A DNA stretch of 59,404 bases from an uncultured Fimbriimonadales bacterium. Lineage in GTDB: Bacteria; Armatimonadota; Fimbriimonadia; Fimbriimonadales; GBS-DC. Under the pieces are notes generated by a model. That model had not been told where the DNA came from. It made no database searches and saw only the letters and a program-made list of their open reading frames with translations. The stretch spans positions 1 to 59,404 of the forward strand of contig CALKLF010000014.1 in assembly GCA_937992175.1 (NCBI GenBank), given 5' to 3'. The translations under genes were made by a program, and so were the position numbers. Positions 15,616 through 25,615 of this stretch are shown here, piece after piece. Position 1 is the stretch's first letter; each line of letters starts with the position of its first letter.

Positions 15616-17034
15616 ATGAACCGTTCCGACATCATCGTGGCGATTGCGACGCCGCTGGGCGAGGGGGGGATTGGCGTCGTGCGCATCAGCGGCGCAGGGG
15701 CAATCGGACTTGCTGAACAACTGTTCCAGCGCAAAAGCCAGAAGCCCCTGCAGAGCCATCGCGTCTACTTCGGAACGATTATAGACCCCGACACGGGCGA
15801 GGCGCTTGACCGCGCCCTGCTCATCCCGTTCCGCGCGTCGCATAGCTACACGGGCGAGGATGTCGCCGAGCTGCACTGCCACGGCAGCCCCTACCTGCTG
15901 CGGCGCGTGCTGGCGCTGGCGTGTCGGCTGGGAGCGCGCCCTGCCGAGCCGGGCGAGTTCACCCTGCGGGCGTTCCTGAACGGGAAGCTCGACCTGGCGC
16001 AAGCGGAAGCCGTCGCCGACCTGATTCGCGCCCGCTCCGACGCGCAACTGCGTAGCGCGCTCGCGCTCCACGAGGGCAGACTCTCTAAACAGGTTCAGCA
16101 GCTGAGCGACGCCCTGCTTGGCGTGATTGCGACTGTGGAAGCGCATATCGACTTCTCAGAGGAAATCGGCGAGTTAGACCCGCAGACGCTCGCGCCCACG
16201 ATCGAGGGGCTGATTCAGCAACTGGAGACGCTACTTCAGGGGGCGCGGGCAGGGCGAATCCTGCGCGAGGGCGCGCGCGTTGCGATCGTAGGGCGCCCGA
16301 ATGTCGGCAAGTCGTCCCTGCTGAACGCCCTGCTGGGCGAGGAGCGCGCCATCGTGACCGATATTCCGGGCACAACGCGCGATACCATCGAGGAGAGTTT
16401 TCAAATAAAAGGCGTCCCCATCGTGGTTCTGGACACGGCGGGCTTGCGCGGGAGCGCGGATGTGGTGGAGCAGATTGGCATCGAGCGGGCGCGCCGCGCC
16501 GCCGAGCAGGCGGATGTCATTCTGTTCGTATACGACCTGTCCGCGCCCGATGACGAGGCGGACAGGCGTCTGCTGCAGAGCCTGCCCCCCGAAACGCCGA
16601 AAGTGCTGGTGGGGAATAAGGTGGATTTGTGTCGCCCTCACCCCCAGCCCCTCTCCCACGGCGTGGGAGAGGGGAGTCCCCCCTCTCCCACGCCGTGGGA
16701 GAGGGGATCAGGAGGTGAGGGCGTGACAGTCTACATTTCCGCCCTCACAGGCTACAACCTGAACGCCCTCAAGCAAGCCCTCCTGCACGCGCTCCAGCTC
16801 CAGCGGGTGGGCGAAGAGACGCCCGCGCTCACTCACCAGCGCCACATCCACGCGGTACAACGGGCGAAAGAGCACTTGATTCAAGCCCTCGAATCGCTCC
16901 ACGCAGGCATGCCGCCTGACATTGTTGCCGTCGACCTGCGGGGCGCGTGGCTCGCCCTCGGCGAAATCACGGGCGCAAGCGTGGGCGAGGAGCTGGTGAA
17001 CCGAATCTTCCGCGACTTCTGTATCGGAAAGTAG
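15616..17034 (+). CDS. mnmE: tRNA modification GTPase MnmE, with an in-frame palindromic insert
   Basis: With MnmG it installs the aminomethyl-type group on wobble uridine-34 of certain tRNAs. The N-terminal formyl-folate domain is recognised by IVAIATPLGEGGIGVVRISG and the central helical domain by GEFTLRAFLNGKLDLAQAEA. The inserted G domain has G1 GRPNVGKSSL, DTAG and NKVD (about 334). The protein ends in the catalytic CIGK. Length is 472, against about 450 usually. About 30 extra residues (around 340-369) come from a palindromic element at 16634-16722, placed between NKVD and the SALTG guanine-recognition loop. ATG 15616 was chosen for homology; the open frame extends upstream through a repeat. 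mnmG is not in the window. Confidence 0.95.
   Translation: MNRSDIIVAIATPLGEGGIGVVRISGAGAIGLAEQLFQRKSQKPLQSHRVYFGTIIDPDTGEALDRALLIPFRASHSYTGEDVAELHCHGSPYLLRRVLALACRLGARPAEPGEFTLRAFLNGKLDLAQAEAVADLIRARSDAQLRSALALHEGRLSKQVQQLSDALLGVIATVEAHIDFSEEIGELDPQTLAPTIEGLIQQLETLLQGARAGRILREGARVAIVGRPNVGKSSLLNALLGEERAIVTDIPGTTRDTIEESFQIKGVPIVVLDTAGLRGSADVVEQIGIERARRAAEQADVILFVYDLSAPDDEADRRLLQSLPPETPKVLVGNKVDLCRPHPQPLSHGVGEGSPPSPTPWERGSGGEGVTVYISALTGYNLNALKQALLHALQLQRVGEETPALTHQRHIHAVQRAKEHLIQALESLHAGMPPDIVAVDLRGAWLALGEITGASVGEELVNRIFRDFCIGK
16634..16722. repeat. CCCTCTCCC-family palindromic element inside mnmE
   Basis: Starts GCCCTCACCCCCAGCCCC and ends GGAGGTGAGGGC. It contains two hairpins, CCTCTCCCACGGCGTGGGAG and CCTCTCCCACGCCGTGGGAG. 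The translated text includes SPTPWERGSGGEG, which is repeated almost exactly in the ABC ATPase insert at 47330-47631. Confidence 0.85.
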
Positions 17035-17073
17035 TCAAAATGTGGAATAAGTCCCCTGAAGACAGGTGGAGCC

Positions 17074-18453
17074 ATGCGAGTGTTGATTGCGGAAGACAGC
17101 ACGGTCGCGCTGAAGGTGCTGGAGCGCAGCCTGCGGCAACTGGGTTATGAGGTGGTCGTCGCACCCGACGGCGGCGCAGCGTGGCGGGCGTATCAAGTCG
17201 ACCCAACGCCCATCGTGATTACCGACTGGGAAATGCCCGAAATGAGCGGGCTAGAGCTGTGTCGCGCCATCCGAAGCCATGGCGGCGCACACTACACCTA
17301 TCTCATGATGCTGACCGCGCGAGGGCAAAAAGAGGACAAACTGGAAGCCCTCGAAGCGGGCGCAGACGCCTTTCTCAGTAAACCGCTCGATACCGCTGAA
17401 CTGCAGGCAAGCCTGCGCGTGGCAGAGCGCATTCTGCTGGCGGAAGCGACCCTGCAACAACAAAAGCAGCAACTGCAGGATCTCAACGAGGAACTCCAGA
17501 GCCAGAACGAGAGCCTGCTGTTGACCCAGCGCCTGATTGAACACGCCAACCGCAGGTTCACAGAACTGTTCGAGCATGTGCCTGTCGCCTGCTTTACGGT
17601 AGATCTGGAAGGCAGAATCCATGAATGGAATCTGGCGGCGCAACAGCTCTACGGCTATGCCAAAGAAGAGGTGCTGTTCCAGTCCGTCTATGAAAAGGTC
17701 TTTCATGGCGCGTCAGCGTCAAGGCTCCACGAGATGCTCCAGCGCGTCCTGCAAGGGTCGACCATCACGGGCATCGAATCGGAAGACCACGATCGCGAGG
17801 GCAACCTGCACTATGTGATTCGCAGCGCGTTCCCCATCCGCAACGCGCAGCGCGAGGCGGTGGGCGCGATTGTGTCGGTGGTGGATGTGACCTATCGTGT
17901 GGAGTACGAGAATCAGCTCAAGGCGTTGAACCAGAAGCTGCAGAGCCTCGCGGTGACGGACGGTCTGACGGGGCTGCACAACCATCGCGCTTTTCAGGAT
18001 TATCTTGAGGAACAGTTCCAGCTTGCTGTGCGCAACCGCTTGCCGCTGTCTCTGATACTGATGGATGTAGACCATTTCAAGCAGTATAACGACACCTTCG
18101 GGCATCAGGCGGGCGACGAGGTGCTGCGCACAGTGGCGCAGATTCTCAAAGAGCGTGTGCGCGAAGGCGATTTCGTGGCACGCTATGGAGGCGAGGAGTT
18201 CGTGGTCGTGTTGCCGCGCGCGGACGAGGAAAGCGCGGCGATGGTGGCCGAGCGACTGCGCCAGGCAGTGGAGGCGGAAAATTGGACGCTGCGCCCCGTC
18301 ACAGGCAGTTTCGGGGTCGCCAGCCTGCGCCCCGATATGGAGACGCGACAGGAACTGATCGAAGCCGCCGATCAGGCGCTCTATCAGGCGAAAAAGAATG
18401 GGCGCAATCGCGTGGAGATCTGGGACTATCGGATGTTGCTCAAAGCCGCATAG
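17074..18453 (+). CDS. Response regulator with REC, PAS and GGDEF domains (diguanylate cyclase)
   Basis: Probably makes cyclic di-GMP in response to phosphorylation. The 459 residues carry a receiver domain (RVLIAEDSTVALKVL, Asp-51 in TDWEMPEMSG, Lys in LSKPLDTAE), then a glutamine-rich coiled coil (about 128-165). A PAS domain follows (FTELFEHVPVACFTVDLEG, about 170-285), then the GGDEF domain starting LAVTDGLTGLHNHRAF. The active site reads GGEEF (372-376). The RxxD inhibitory site REGD (363-366) is also present, so product feedback is expected. GGAG at 17067 precedes ATG 17074. rpoN follows after 53 nt and may be co-transcribed. The kinase that feeds it is not evident. Confidence 0.93.
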   Translation: MRVLIAEDSTVALKVLERSLRQLGYEVVVAPDGGAAWRAYQVDPTPIVITDWEMPEMSGLELCRAIRSHGGAHYTYLMMLTARGQKEDKLEALEAGADAFLSKPLDTAELQASLRVAERILLAEATLQQQKQQLQDLNEELQSQNESLLLTQRLIEHANRRFTELFEHVPVACFTVDLEGRIHEWNLAAQQLYGYAKEEVLFQSVYEKVFHGASASRLHEMLQRVLQGSTITGIESEDHDREGNLHYVIRSAFPIRNAQREAVGAIVSVVDVTYRVEYENQLKALNQKLQSLAVTDGLTGLHNHRAFQDYLEEQFQLAVRNRLPLSLILMDVDHFKQYNDTFGHQAGDEVLRTVAQILKERVREGDFVARYGGEEFVVVLPRADEESAAMVAERLRQAVEAENWTLRPVTGSFGVASLRPDMETRQELIEAADQALYQAKKNGRNRVEIWDYRMLLKAA

Positions 18454-18506
18454 CAGGAAAAACGACGCAGGGCAGGAACCTGAACATTACCAAAGAGGTC
18501 AGAGCC

Positions 18507-19901
18507 ATGATGAATCGGGTGCAGACGCAGACGCGCGTGGAGGTCAGGGCGACGCCGCAAGCCAGCCTTGGGCTGAAAATGCTGGCGCGGATGTTGACCC
18601 TCAACAGCGAAGAACTCCAGAAACTCATCGAGCAGGAGCTGGAAGAGAACCCTGCGCTGGAAGCCTCCGACGAAGAGCGTATCCGCATCGTTGCGCCGAC
18701 GCCTGCGTTCTTCTCCCTCGACGCCGATCCGCCAAATCCAACCGATGACGGCGACCCGGACGACTGGCTCGACGCGCGCCTGGCGACCCCGCCGATGGAC
18801 CTAAAAGCCCATGTGCGTGGGCAGCTCCGCCTGATGGTCGCGCCTGAACTGCTGCCTATCGCGGAGCATCTGGTGGAGTCGCTGGACGGGAAGGGGTTCC
18901 TGCGCGTCGAGGTCGAAGATGTCGCGCTCTATTTCGATGTCGCGCCCGAAACCGTAGCGGAGGTCATCAGACTGCTCCAGCAGTGCGACCCGCCAGGCGT
19001 GGGCGCGCGCACCCTGCAAGAGAGCCTGTTGTTGCAGCTTAATGCGCTTCAGAGCGCCCCTGACCGCTACGACCCCGAGATCCTCGACTGGACACGCGCC
19101 GTGTTGCAAAGCGGTTGGGATGAATTCGTGAGCGGGCGCTGGGAGAAACTGCAGCGACGACTGCAACTGAGCATCGACGACCTGGCGCAGGTTAAAAACT
19201 TCATCCGAAACGAGCTGACTCACAACCCCGCGGGCGAGCTCGGAACGAGCGAGCCTGTTCAGGAGCAAAACACTGCGCAGGAGCCGGATATTATTGTGCG
19301 CGTCTCCCAAAGCGGGCTGCACATCGAGATTCGCGGGGCGTCCCCCGACACGCTCCGCCTCAGCCCCGCCTACCTCGAACAGGCGATGCGCCTCAGTCAG
19401 GGGGAACTGCGCTGCAGCGCGGACGAACGCGAGCATATCCTGCATTATCTGGGACGCGCCCGAATTTTTCTGCAGGCGTTGCAACAGCGGTATCAGACCC
19501 TCAAACGGATTACAGAAGCGATTGCGCAGCGGCAGTACGGCTTCCTGATGACCAGCGATGCGCGATTTCTGCAGCCCATGACGCGCGTGGAAGTGGCGCA
19601 GGCGACGGGACTGCATCGTTCCACTGTCGGGCGCGCCGTGCGCAACAAGTGGCTACAGCTCCCCAGCAGGAAAATGGTGCAACTCGATGTCTTCTTTGAC
19701 GCCTCGTACCGCACGGCGATGCTGATTGAGCAGATTCTGGAGCGACACGAAAGTGTGGGCAAACGCCTCAGCGACGCCGAAATCGCCGAGAAACTCGCCG
19801 AGATGGGCGTCGAGGTCGCGCGCCGCACGGTCGCCAAATATCGCCAGCGGCATAATATCTTGTCTTCGCACTGGCGCGAGCGGCAGCGGCTGGTGGGCTA
19901 A
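18507..19901 (+). CDS. rpoN: RNA polymerase sigma-54 factor
   Basis: Directs RNA polymerase to -24/-12 promoters and needs an AAA+ activator. The 464-residue product has region I at the N-terminus (SLGLKMLARMLTLNSEELQKLIEQ, then ELEENPALE), an acidic linker, the core-binding domain, and the DNA-binding domain with MTRVEVAQATGLHRSTVGRAV. The RpoN box is ARRTVAKYRQ (consensus ARRTVAKYRE). The open frame extends about 75 codons upstream into the GGDEF gene, but ATG 18507 matches the family start and follows AGAGGT. The TAA stop overlaps the TAG stop of convergent pyk (shared CTAA). No sigma-54 activator is encoded in the window. Confidence 0.95.
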   Translation: MMNRVQTQTRVEVRATPQASLGLKMLARMLTLNSEELQKLIEQELEENPALEASDEERIRIVAPTPAFFSLDADPPNPTDDGDPDDWLDARLATPPMDLKAHVRGQLRLMVAPELLPIAEHLVESLDGKGFLRVEVEDVALYFDVAPETVAEVIRLLQQCDPPGVGARTLQESLLLQLNALQSAPDRYDPEILDWTRAVLQSGWDEFVSGRWEKLQRRLQLSIDDLAQVKNFIRNELTHNPAGELGTSEPVQEQNTAQEPDIIVRVSQSGLHIEIRGASPDTLRLSPAYLEQAMRLSQGELRCSADEREHILHYLGRARIFLQALQQRYQTLKRITEAIAQRQYGFLMTSDARFLQPMTRVEVAQATGLHRSTVGRAVRNKWLQLPSRKMVQLDVFFDASYRTAMLIEQILERHESVGKRLSDAEIAEKLAEMGVEVARRTVAKYRQRHNILSSHWRERQRLVG

Positions 19902-21307
19902 CGCTCCATCGTCAGCACCTGTATCATATTCGTATTGCCTGGCACATTCACGGGCACGCCTGCCGTGAGTACCACGCGATCGCCGCCTTTCACGAGGCGC
20001 GTCTGGCGGGCGGCAATCAACGCCTGGGTGGTCATTTCGTCGGTGGTGTTTACACGCGGAATCAGCAGGGGCGCAACGCCCCACAGCAGCGTGAGCCTGC
20101 GCCAGAGCGGTTCGTTGTCTGTGAGCGCGAGAATCGGCTGATACGGGCGGAAGTGCGACACCCAGCGCGTGGTTCCCCCCGAGCTGGTGGGGGTGAGAAT
20201 CGCTTTCGCGCCGACCATCTGCGCGACAGTGCAAGCGGCGCGCGCCACCGCCACCGTCGCGTTGCCCGCTGTAGCGGCGTCCAGCTCGCCCAGCTGCAGG
20301 AACTCTAAATGCTCTTCAGCGACTTCGGCGATGCGCGCCATCCAGCGCACCGCCTGCGTCGGGAACGCGCCGACCGCTGTCTCGCCCGAAAGCATCAGCG
20401 CGTCCGTGCCGTCCAGCACCGCGTTCGCCACATCGGTCGCCTCCGCGCGTGTGGGACGCCCCTCGCGAATCATGCTCTCCAGCATCTGTGTGGCGGTGAT
20501 CACGGGCTTGGCATGCTGATTGCACAGGTGGATGATCTGTTTCTGCAAGATGGGCACTTCGGCGAGATCTACCTGCACGCCCAGGTCGCCCCGCGCAACC
20601 ATCACGCCGTCCGCTACCTCCACGATAGACTCCAAATCATCCAGCGCGGCGGGTTGTTCGATTTTGGCAATCACAGGAATGTTCGCGCCCTGCTCGCGAA
20701 TCAGCGCCTGCAGGTTCATCACATCCGTCACGGAGCGCACAAACGAGAGCGCAATCCAGTCCACGCCCGCGCGAACGCCTTCTAGCAGGTCTTCGCGGTC
20801 TTTGGGGGTCATAGAGGGCAGGGCGAGGGTGCGGTGGGGCAGAGTGACGCCTTTTTGCGAGCGCAGCTCGCCGCCCTCCAGCACGGTCGCCTCCAGTCGC
20901 TCGGTCTCGACACGCGTGATTTGCAGTTCAATCGCGCCGTCATCTAACAGCAGGCGGTCGCCCACACGCGCCGCGCGAAACACCTCCGCCACGGGCAGAG
21001 GAATCGCCGAATCGCTCTGCTGCTCGCTTAGACGAAACTCGACGCTTTCACGCGGCTGGAGCGTCATCGGCTCATGCAGGGTTCCGATTCGGATTTTCGG
21101 GCCCGCAAGGTCTAACAAAACGCCGAGCGGGATTTGGTAGGTCTGCTCGGCGTGGCGGATCCACTCAATCCACTGGCGTCGTATGTGCCAGTCGCCATGC
21201 GCGGCGTTGATGCGGAACAGGTTCGCGCCCGCCTCCACCAGTTCGTGGAGCTTCTCCTGCGTGTCGATGGCGGGACCCAGAGTGGCGATGATTTTCGTGC
21301 GTCGCAT
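19898..21307 (-). CDS. pyk: Pyruvate kinase
   Basis: Last step of glycolysis, phosphoenolpyruvate plus ADP to pyruvate plus ATP. The N-terminus RRTKIIATLGPAIDTQEKL is typical. The active-site region IPVIAKIEQPAALDDLESI carries the catalytic lysine, followed by DGVMVARGDLGVQVDL and the signature VITATQMLESMIREGRPTRAE. The C-terminal domain (about 345-469) is present, for a usual length of 469. It starts 3 nt after the eno stop and so shares its transcript. Its own stop overlaps the rpoN stop. Confidence 0.96.
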   Translation of the reverse strand: MRRTKIIATLGPAIDTQEKLHELVEAGANLFRINAAHGDWHIRRQWIEWIRHAEQTYQIPLGVLLDLAGPKIRIGTLHEPMTLQPRESVEFRLSEQQSDSAIPLPVAEVFRAARVGDRLLLDDGAIELQITRVETERLEATVLEGGELRSQKGVTLPHRTLALPSMTPKDREDLLEGVRAGVDWIALSFVRSVTDVMNLQALIREQGANIPVIAKIEQPAALDDLESIVEVADGVMVARGDLGVQVDLAEVPILQKQIIHLCNQHAKPVITATQMLESMIREGRPTRAEATDVANAVLDGTDALMLSGETAVGAFPTQAVRWMARIAEVAEEHLEFLQLGELDAATAGNATVAVARAACTVAQMVGAKAILTPTSSGGTTRWVSHFRPYQPILALTDNEPLWRRLTLLWGVAPLLIPRVNTTDEMTTQALIAARQTRLVKGGDRVVLTAGVPVNVPGNTNMIQVLTMER

Positions 21308-21310
21308 AAA

Positions 21311-22654
<1,344 letters not shown>

Positions 22655-22706
22655 TCAATCGAGCAGATCCCTCGCGAGGCGTCAAGCCCCCTCTTGCCCG
22701 AACAGG

Positions 22707-22712
22707 TATAAT
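22707..22712 (+). promoter_or_regulatory. -10 box of the sugar-dehydrogenase-like gene, leaderless layout
   Basis: TATAAT preceded by CAGG, 9 nt before ATG 22722, with CCCCGCGTT between and no ribosome binding site. Confidence 0.55.
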
Positions 22713-22721
22713 CCCCGCGTT

Positions 22722-23969
22722 ATGAACCGACAGGTTGCACTCGGCTTCGGCTCAGGCGTGCTGGTAACAAGCGTTTTAATTGGCTGTCTTACGGCGCAGC
22801 GTCCCGCCAATCCGCGTCCCCAAACAACGGCTCCCACCCCCGCTGCCACACAGGGCGTGCGCGGACAAGGCGTGCCTGAATTCTGGGTGCGACCCGGCTA
22901 TCGTGTGGATTTAGTCGCCGAGAATCTGGGCAACGCTCGCTTTATGGAGTTCGACGACAAGGGCAACCTGTACCTCAGCCGTCCCAATCGCGGCGACATC
23001 CTCACTTTGCGCCTGCGCGGCAACCGCTACGAGGTCGTGAACACCTTCGTAGAGGGCTATCCGACGGTTCACGGCATGCACTTCGCTGACGGCTGGCTGT
23101 GGTTTACGCAGACGGGCGCAATTCACAAAGCCCGCGACACAAACGGTGACGGCAAAGCCGACGAGGTGCAGACCGTCATCCCCGAAGGCAAGCTCCCGCG
23201 CGGCGGCGGGCACTGGTGGCGACCGATTCTGGTGACCGACAAATACATCTACACCGGCATCGGCGATTCGGGCAACATCAACGACGAAACCGAGACCGAA
23301 CGGCAGAAAATCTGGCGGTTCAACAAGGACGGCACGGGCAAGACGCTGTTTGCCAGCGGTATCCGCAACACCGAGAAGCTGCGCCTGCGCCCCGGCACGA
23401 ACGAAGTCTGGGGCGTTGACCACGGCAGCGACTGGTTCGGACGCACGCTCGGCGAACGCCCGCAGCAGTTCCAGCCGATAACGGACTACAACCCGCCCGA
23501 CGAGCTAAACCACTACGAAGAGGGCAAGTTCTATGGGCATCCGTTCATCACGGGCAACAAGCTCCCGCGCATTGAGTATCAGAACCGCAAGGACATTGTG
23601 GAACTCGCCGATGAGACTGTACCCCCTGCATGGAGCTTCGGGGCGCACTGGGCGGCGAATAGCTTCACTTTTCTGACCAAAGACCACTTTCCAGGACACA
23701 AGGGCGATGCGTTTGTGGCTTGCAGAGGCTCTTGGAACCGCGTTGTGCCTGACGGCTATCGCGTGGAGCGCGTGCTGTTTGACCCGGTCACGGGCAGACC
23801 GTATGGCAGCCTGACGATTGTAAAGACCCTGGTGGGCAACAACCGCGTGCTGGCGCGCCCGGTGGACTGCGTGGAAGCGCCCGACGGCAGCGTGCTGTTC
23901 AGCTGCGACACAACGAATCGGATTTATCGAATCTCGTGGGCTGGAGGAAGAAATGCGCAAGGGAATTAG
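22722..23969 (+). CDS. PQQ-dependent sugar dehydrogenase-like lipoprotein (beta-propeller)
   Basis: Probably a periplasmic, lipid-anchored oxidoreductase of the glucose/sorbosone dehydrogenase-like six-bladed propeller group. The 415 residues start with a signal peptide ending in a lipobox, LIGC, and a proline/threonine-rich linker. The propeller contains PEFWVRPGYRVDLVAENLGN, ARDTNGDGKADEVQTVIPEG (a calcium-loop-like segment), IYTGIGDSGNIND, FASGIRNTEKLRLRPGTNEV and VDHGSDWFGRTLGE. The pattern SGIRN...EVWGVDHG is typical of this family. The cytochrome c gene downstream overlaps by 17 nt and is a natural electron acceptor. Whether PQQ is really the cofactor is not shown here; no pqq genes are in the window. 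Confidence 0.8.
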   Translation: MNRQVALGFGSGVLVTSVLIGCLTAQRPANPRPQTTAPTPAATQGVRGQGVPEFWVRPGYRVDLVAENLGNARFMEFDDKGNLYLSRPNRGDILTLRLRGNRYEVVNTFVEGYPTVHGMHFADGWLWFTQTGAIHKARDTNGDGKADEVQTVIPEGKLPRGGGHWWRPILVTDKYIYTGIGDSGNINDETETERQKIWRFNKDGTGKTLFASGIRNTEKLRLRPGTNEVWGVDHGSDWFGRTLGERPQQFQPITDYNPPDELNHYEEGKFYGHPFITGNKLPRIEYQNRKDIVELADETVPPAWSFGAHWAANSFTFLTKDHFPGHKGDAFVACRGSWNRVVPDGYRVERVLFDPVTGRPYGSLTIVKTLVGNNRVLARPVDCVEAPDGSVLFSCDTTNRIYRISWAGGRNAQGN

Positions 23970-24555
23970 GATTGACCTCGCCCCCCAGCCCCCTCTCCGT
24001 GTGTCCGCATCAGGAGGGGGCTGGAGGGTAAGGTTCGGACTAACCAGCCTCGCGCTTGCCGCAATCGTCGGCTCAACGCTTGCGCTGAGCAGCCTGCGCC
24101 CCGCGCCTGTCAAGCCCGTGGAGACCTACGAGCGCAAATGCAGCTCGTGCCACGGCAAAGAGGGCGCGATGCTGGAGAGAGGATTCGAGAAAAAATACGC
24201 CTCTGCCAGCGAACTGCGCGAGGTGGTGGAGAGCATGCCAGGGGCGATTGGCATGCGCGCGGAAGAACTCGATGTGATGGTGGCGTACATGCGCGCCGTG
24301 AGTCGGGGTGAGCCGTTTCTGGTGTGGACAGAGCGGAGCGCGAACCGTCTGGAAGGCGAGGTGTCGCCTGGCGGCGCAACCGTGCGGGCGACGGCGAAAC
24401 GGCAGAATCTGAAAGTGACGCGCCCCTCGGCAAACCGCTGGCGAATTGAGTTGCCCCGCGATATCAAGCTGGAGGATATCGAAATCACGGCGCAGCGCGG
24501 CGCGGGACGCGCCACACTGCGCCTGCGTGAGTCCCCCTACAGCCACACAAAATAA
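23953..24555 (+). CDS. Membrane-anchored c-type cytochrome with a repeat-derived N-terminal insert
   Basis: The 200-residue product has one heme-binding motif, C63-SSC-H67, after an N-terminal hydrophobic segment (about 30-48). VESMPGAIGMRAEELDVMVAYM probably holds the axial methionine. A C-terminal part of about 90 residues has beta-strand character and no family I recognise. Start ATG 23953 lies inside the preceding gene, which suggests coupled expression as its electron partner. Between the start and the hydrophobic segment lie residues encoded by a palindromic element (23974-24035), so the n-region of the export signal is lengthened. Such an insert would be tolerated if the signal is cleaved or simply anchors. 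Confidence 0.8.
   Translation: MRKGIRIDLAPQPPLRVSASGGGWRVRFGLTSLALAAIVGSTLALSSLRPAPVKPVETYERKCSSCHGKEGAMLERGFEKKYASASELREVVESMPGAIGMRAEELDVMVAYMRAVSRGEPFLVWTERSANRLEGEVSPGGATVRATAKRQNLKVTRPSANRWRIELPRDIKLEDIEITAQRGAGRATLRLRESPYSHTK
23974..24035. repeat. CCCTCTCC-family palindromic element inside the cytochrome gene
   Basis: Left part ACCTCGCCCCCCAGCCCCCT; right part AGGGGGCTGGAGGGTAAGGT, near reverse complements around a short centre. It matches the ends of the elements in mnmE and the ABC ATPase gene and is translated in frame. Confidence 0.7.
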
Positions 24556-24564
24556 TTCGCCGTA

Positions 24565-24620
24565 GCACGGACAGTCTTGTCCGTGCACTGTTGTGGCTTG
24601 GACAGGACTGCCCAAGCCAC
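24565..24620. terminator. Two hairpins between convergent genes
   Basis: GCACGGACA-GTCT-TGTCCGTGC (24565-24586) and a second stem GTGGCTTGG...CCAAGCCAC (24593-24620). They fill the gap between the cytochrome and TPR genes and may terminate both. The first hairpin is the close relative of the element inside folC. Confidence 0.6.
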
Positions 24621-24622
24621 GA

Positions 24623-25540
24623 TTACGCGGCTAAATCGCGCAGCGCGTTGCGGGCGACGGTGTTTTCAGGGTCGATATCCAACACTGCCTGGAAGTGCCC
24701 GCGCGCGTCCGCCTCGCGCCCCATGTCGCGCAGGGTAATCGCCAGATTCAAGCGCGCCTCTAAGTAGCGAGGATTAATTTCCAGCGCGCGCAGGAATTCC
24801 TGAACCGCTTCTTCCTCGTTGCCCATCGCCACGAGCGCCATACCTAAGTGGTTGCGGATGTCGGCGAAGTTCGGGCGGATGGCGAGCGCCTTGCGATACT
24901 CGGCAACCGCAGCTGTGAAGTCGCCCTTGCGATACAAATCGTCGCCCAGGCGCGCATGGTAAAGCGCATCGTCCGTACTGTTCGAGCTAAGCGTTTCAAA
25001 GAGCGCAATCGCCTGGTCGAACCGCCCTGCTCGATCATGTTCGACCGCCTGCTCGAATCGGGTGCGGTCGAAGCTGGGATCCAGTGCGAGCGCGTCCTCC
25101 ACGCGGCGCAGTCCCTCTTCGCGTCGTCCCGTCTCGTACCAGAGGATGCCCTGATACAACACCGCCTTCGCAAAGCGGGGGTTAATCTGCAACGCCTCCT
25201 GAAGGTGTGCCTCGGCGCGTCCGTAGTCGCGCAGCTTGCGCAGGGCAAACGCGAGCGAGAAGTGTAAATCGGCGTAGTGAGGATGAATCTCCAGGGCGCG
25301 CTGGAAATGCTCGGCGGCGACCTCATACTGCCCGCGCCGCAACGCCGCCTGACCCAGCTGCGCATGCGACTCCGCGATATAGAACCGCGCGAGCTTCTGC
25401 ACCATCACATCGCGCGTCTCGGTCAACGCATGCTCAAACAGCTTCAGCGCGTCCTCGAAACGCCCATCGTCATAGCACTTGATGCCCGAATCGTAGGATT
25501 GGCTCCTGCCGACGCCCAGAATCTTCTGAAGAAAAGCCAT
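24623..25540 (-). CDS. Tetratricopeptide-repeat protein
   Basis: A soluble protein of 305 residues made almost wholly of TPR motifs. Repeats are easily seen: YDSGIKCYDDGRFEDALKLF, AALRRGQYEVAAEHFQRALE, ADLHFSLAFALRKLRDYGRA, YRKGDFTAAVAEYRKALAIR, MALVAMGNEEEAVQEFLRAL and ITLRDMGREADARGHFQAVL. There are about seven or eight units. No catalytic domain, signal peptide or membrane segment is visible, so it is probably a protein-interaction scaffold. The gene stands alone between convergent and divergent neighbours. Confidence 0.85.
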   Translation of the reverse strand: MAFLQKILGVGRSQSYDSGIKCYDDGRFEDALKLFEHALTETRDVMVQKLARFYIAESHAQLGQAALRRGQYEVAAEHFQRALEIHPHYADLHFSLAFALRKLRDYGRAEAHLQEALQINPRFAKAVLYQGILWYETGRREEGLRRVEDALALDPSFDRTRFEQAVEHDRAGRFDQAIALFETLSSNSTDDALYHARLGDDLYRKGDFTAAVAEYRKALAIRPNFADIRNHLGMALVAMGNEEEAVQEFLRALEINPRYLEARLNLAITLRDMGREADARGHFQAVLDIDPENTVARNALRDLAA

Positions 25541-25615
25541 GCACTCGCCTCCGTGTGAAAGTTATTATCGGCAGGGCGGAGAGGGGTTTTTAGGGGGCTG
25601 TTTTAGAGTCATCTC

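Noticed and set aside
16634-16722. mnmE as a pseudogene or frameshifted gene
   Set aside because: The frame is open through the insert and the C-terminal CIGK motif is intact, so an expressed protein with a longer loop is the simpler reading.
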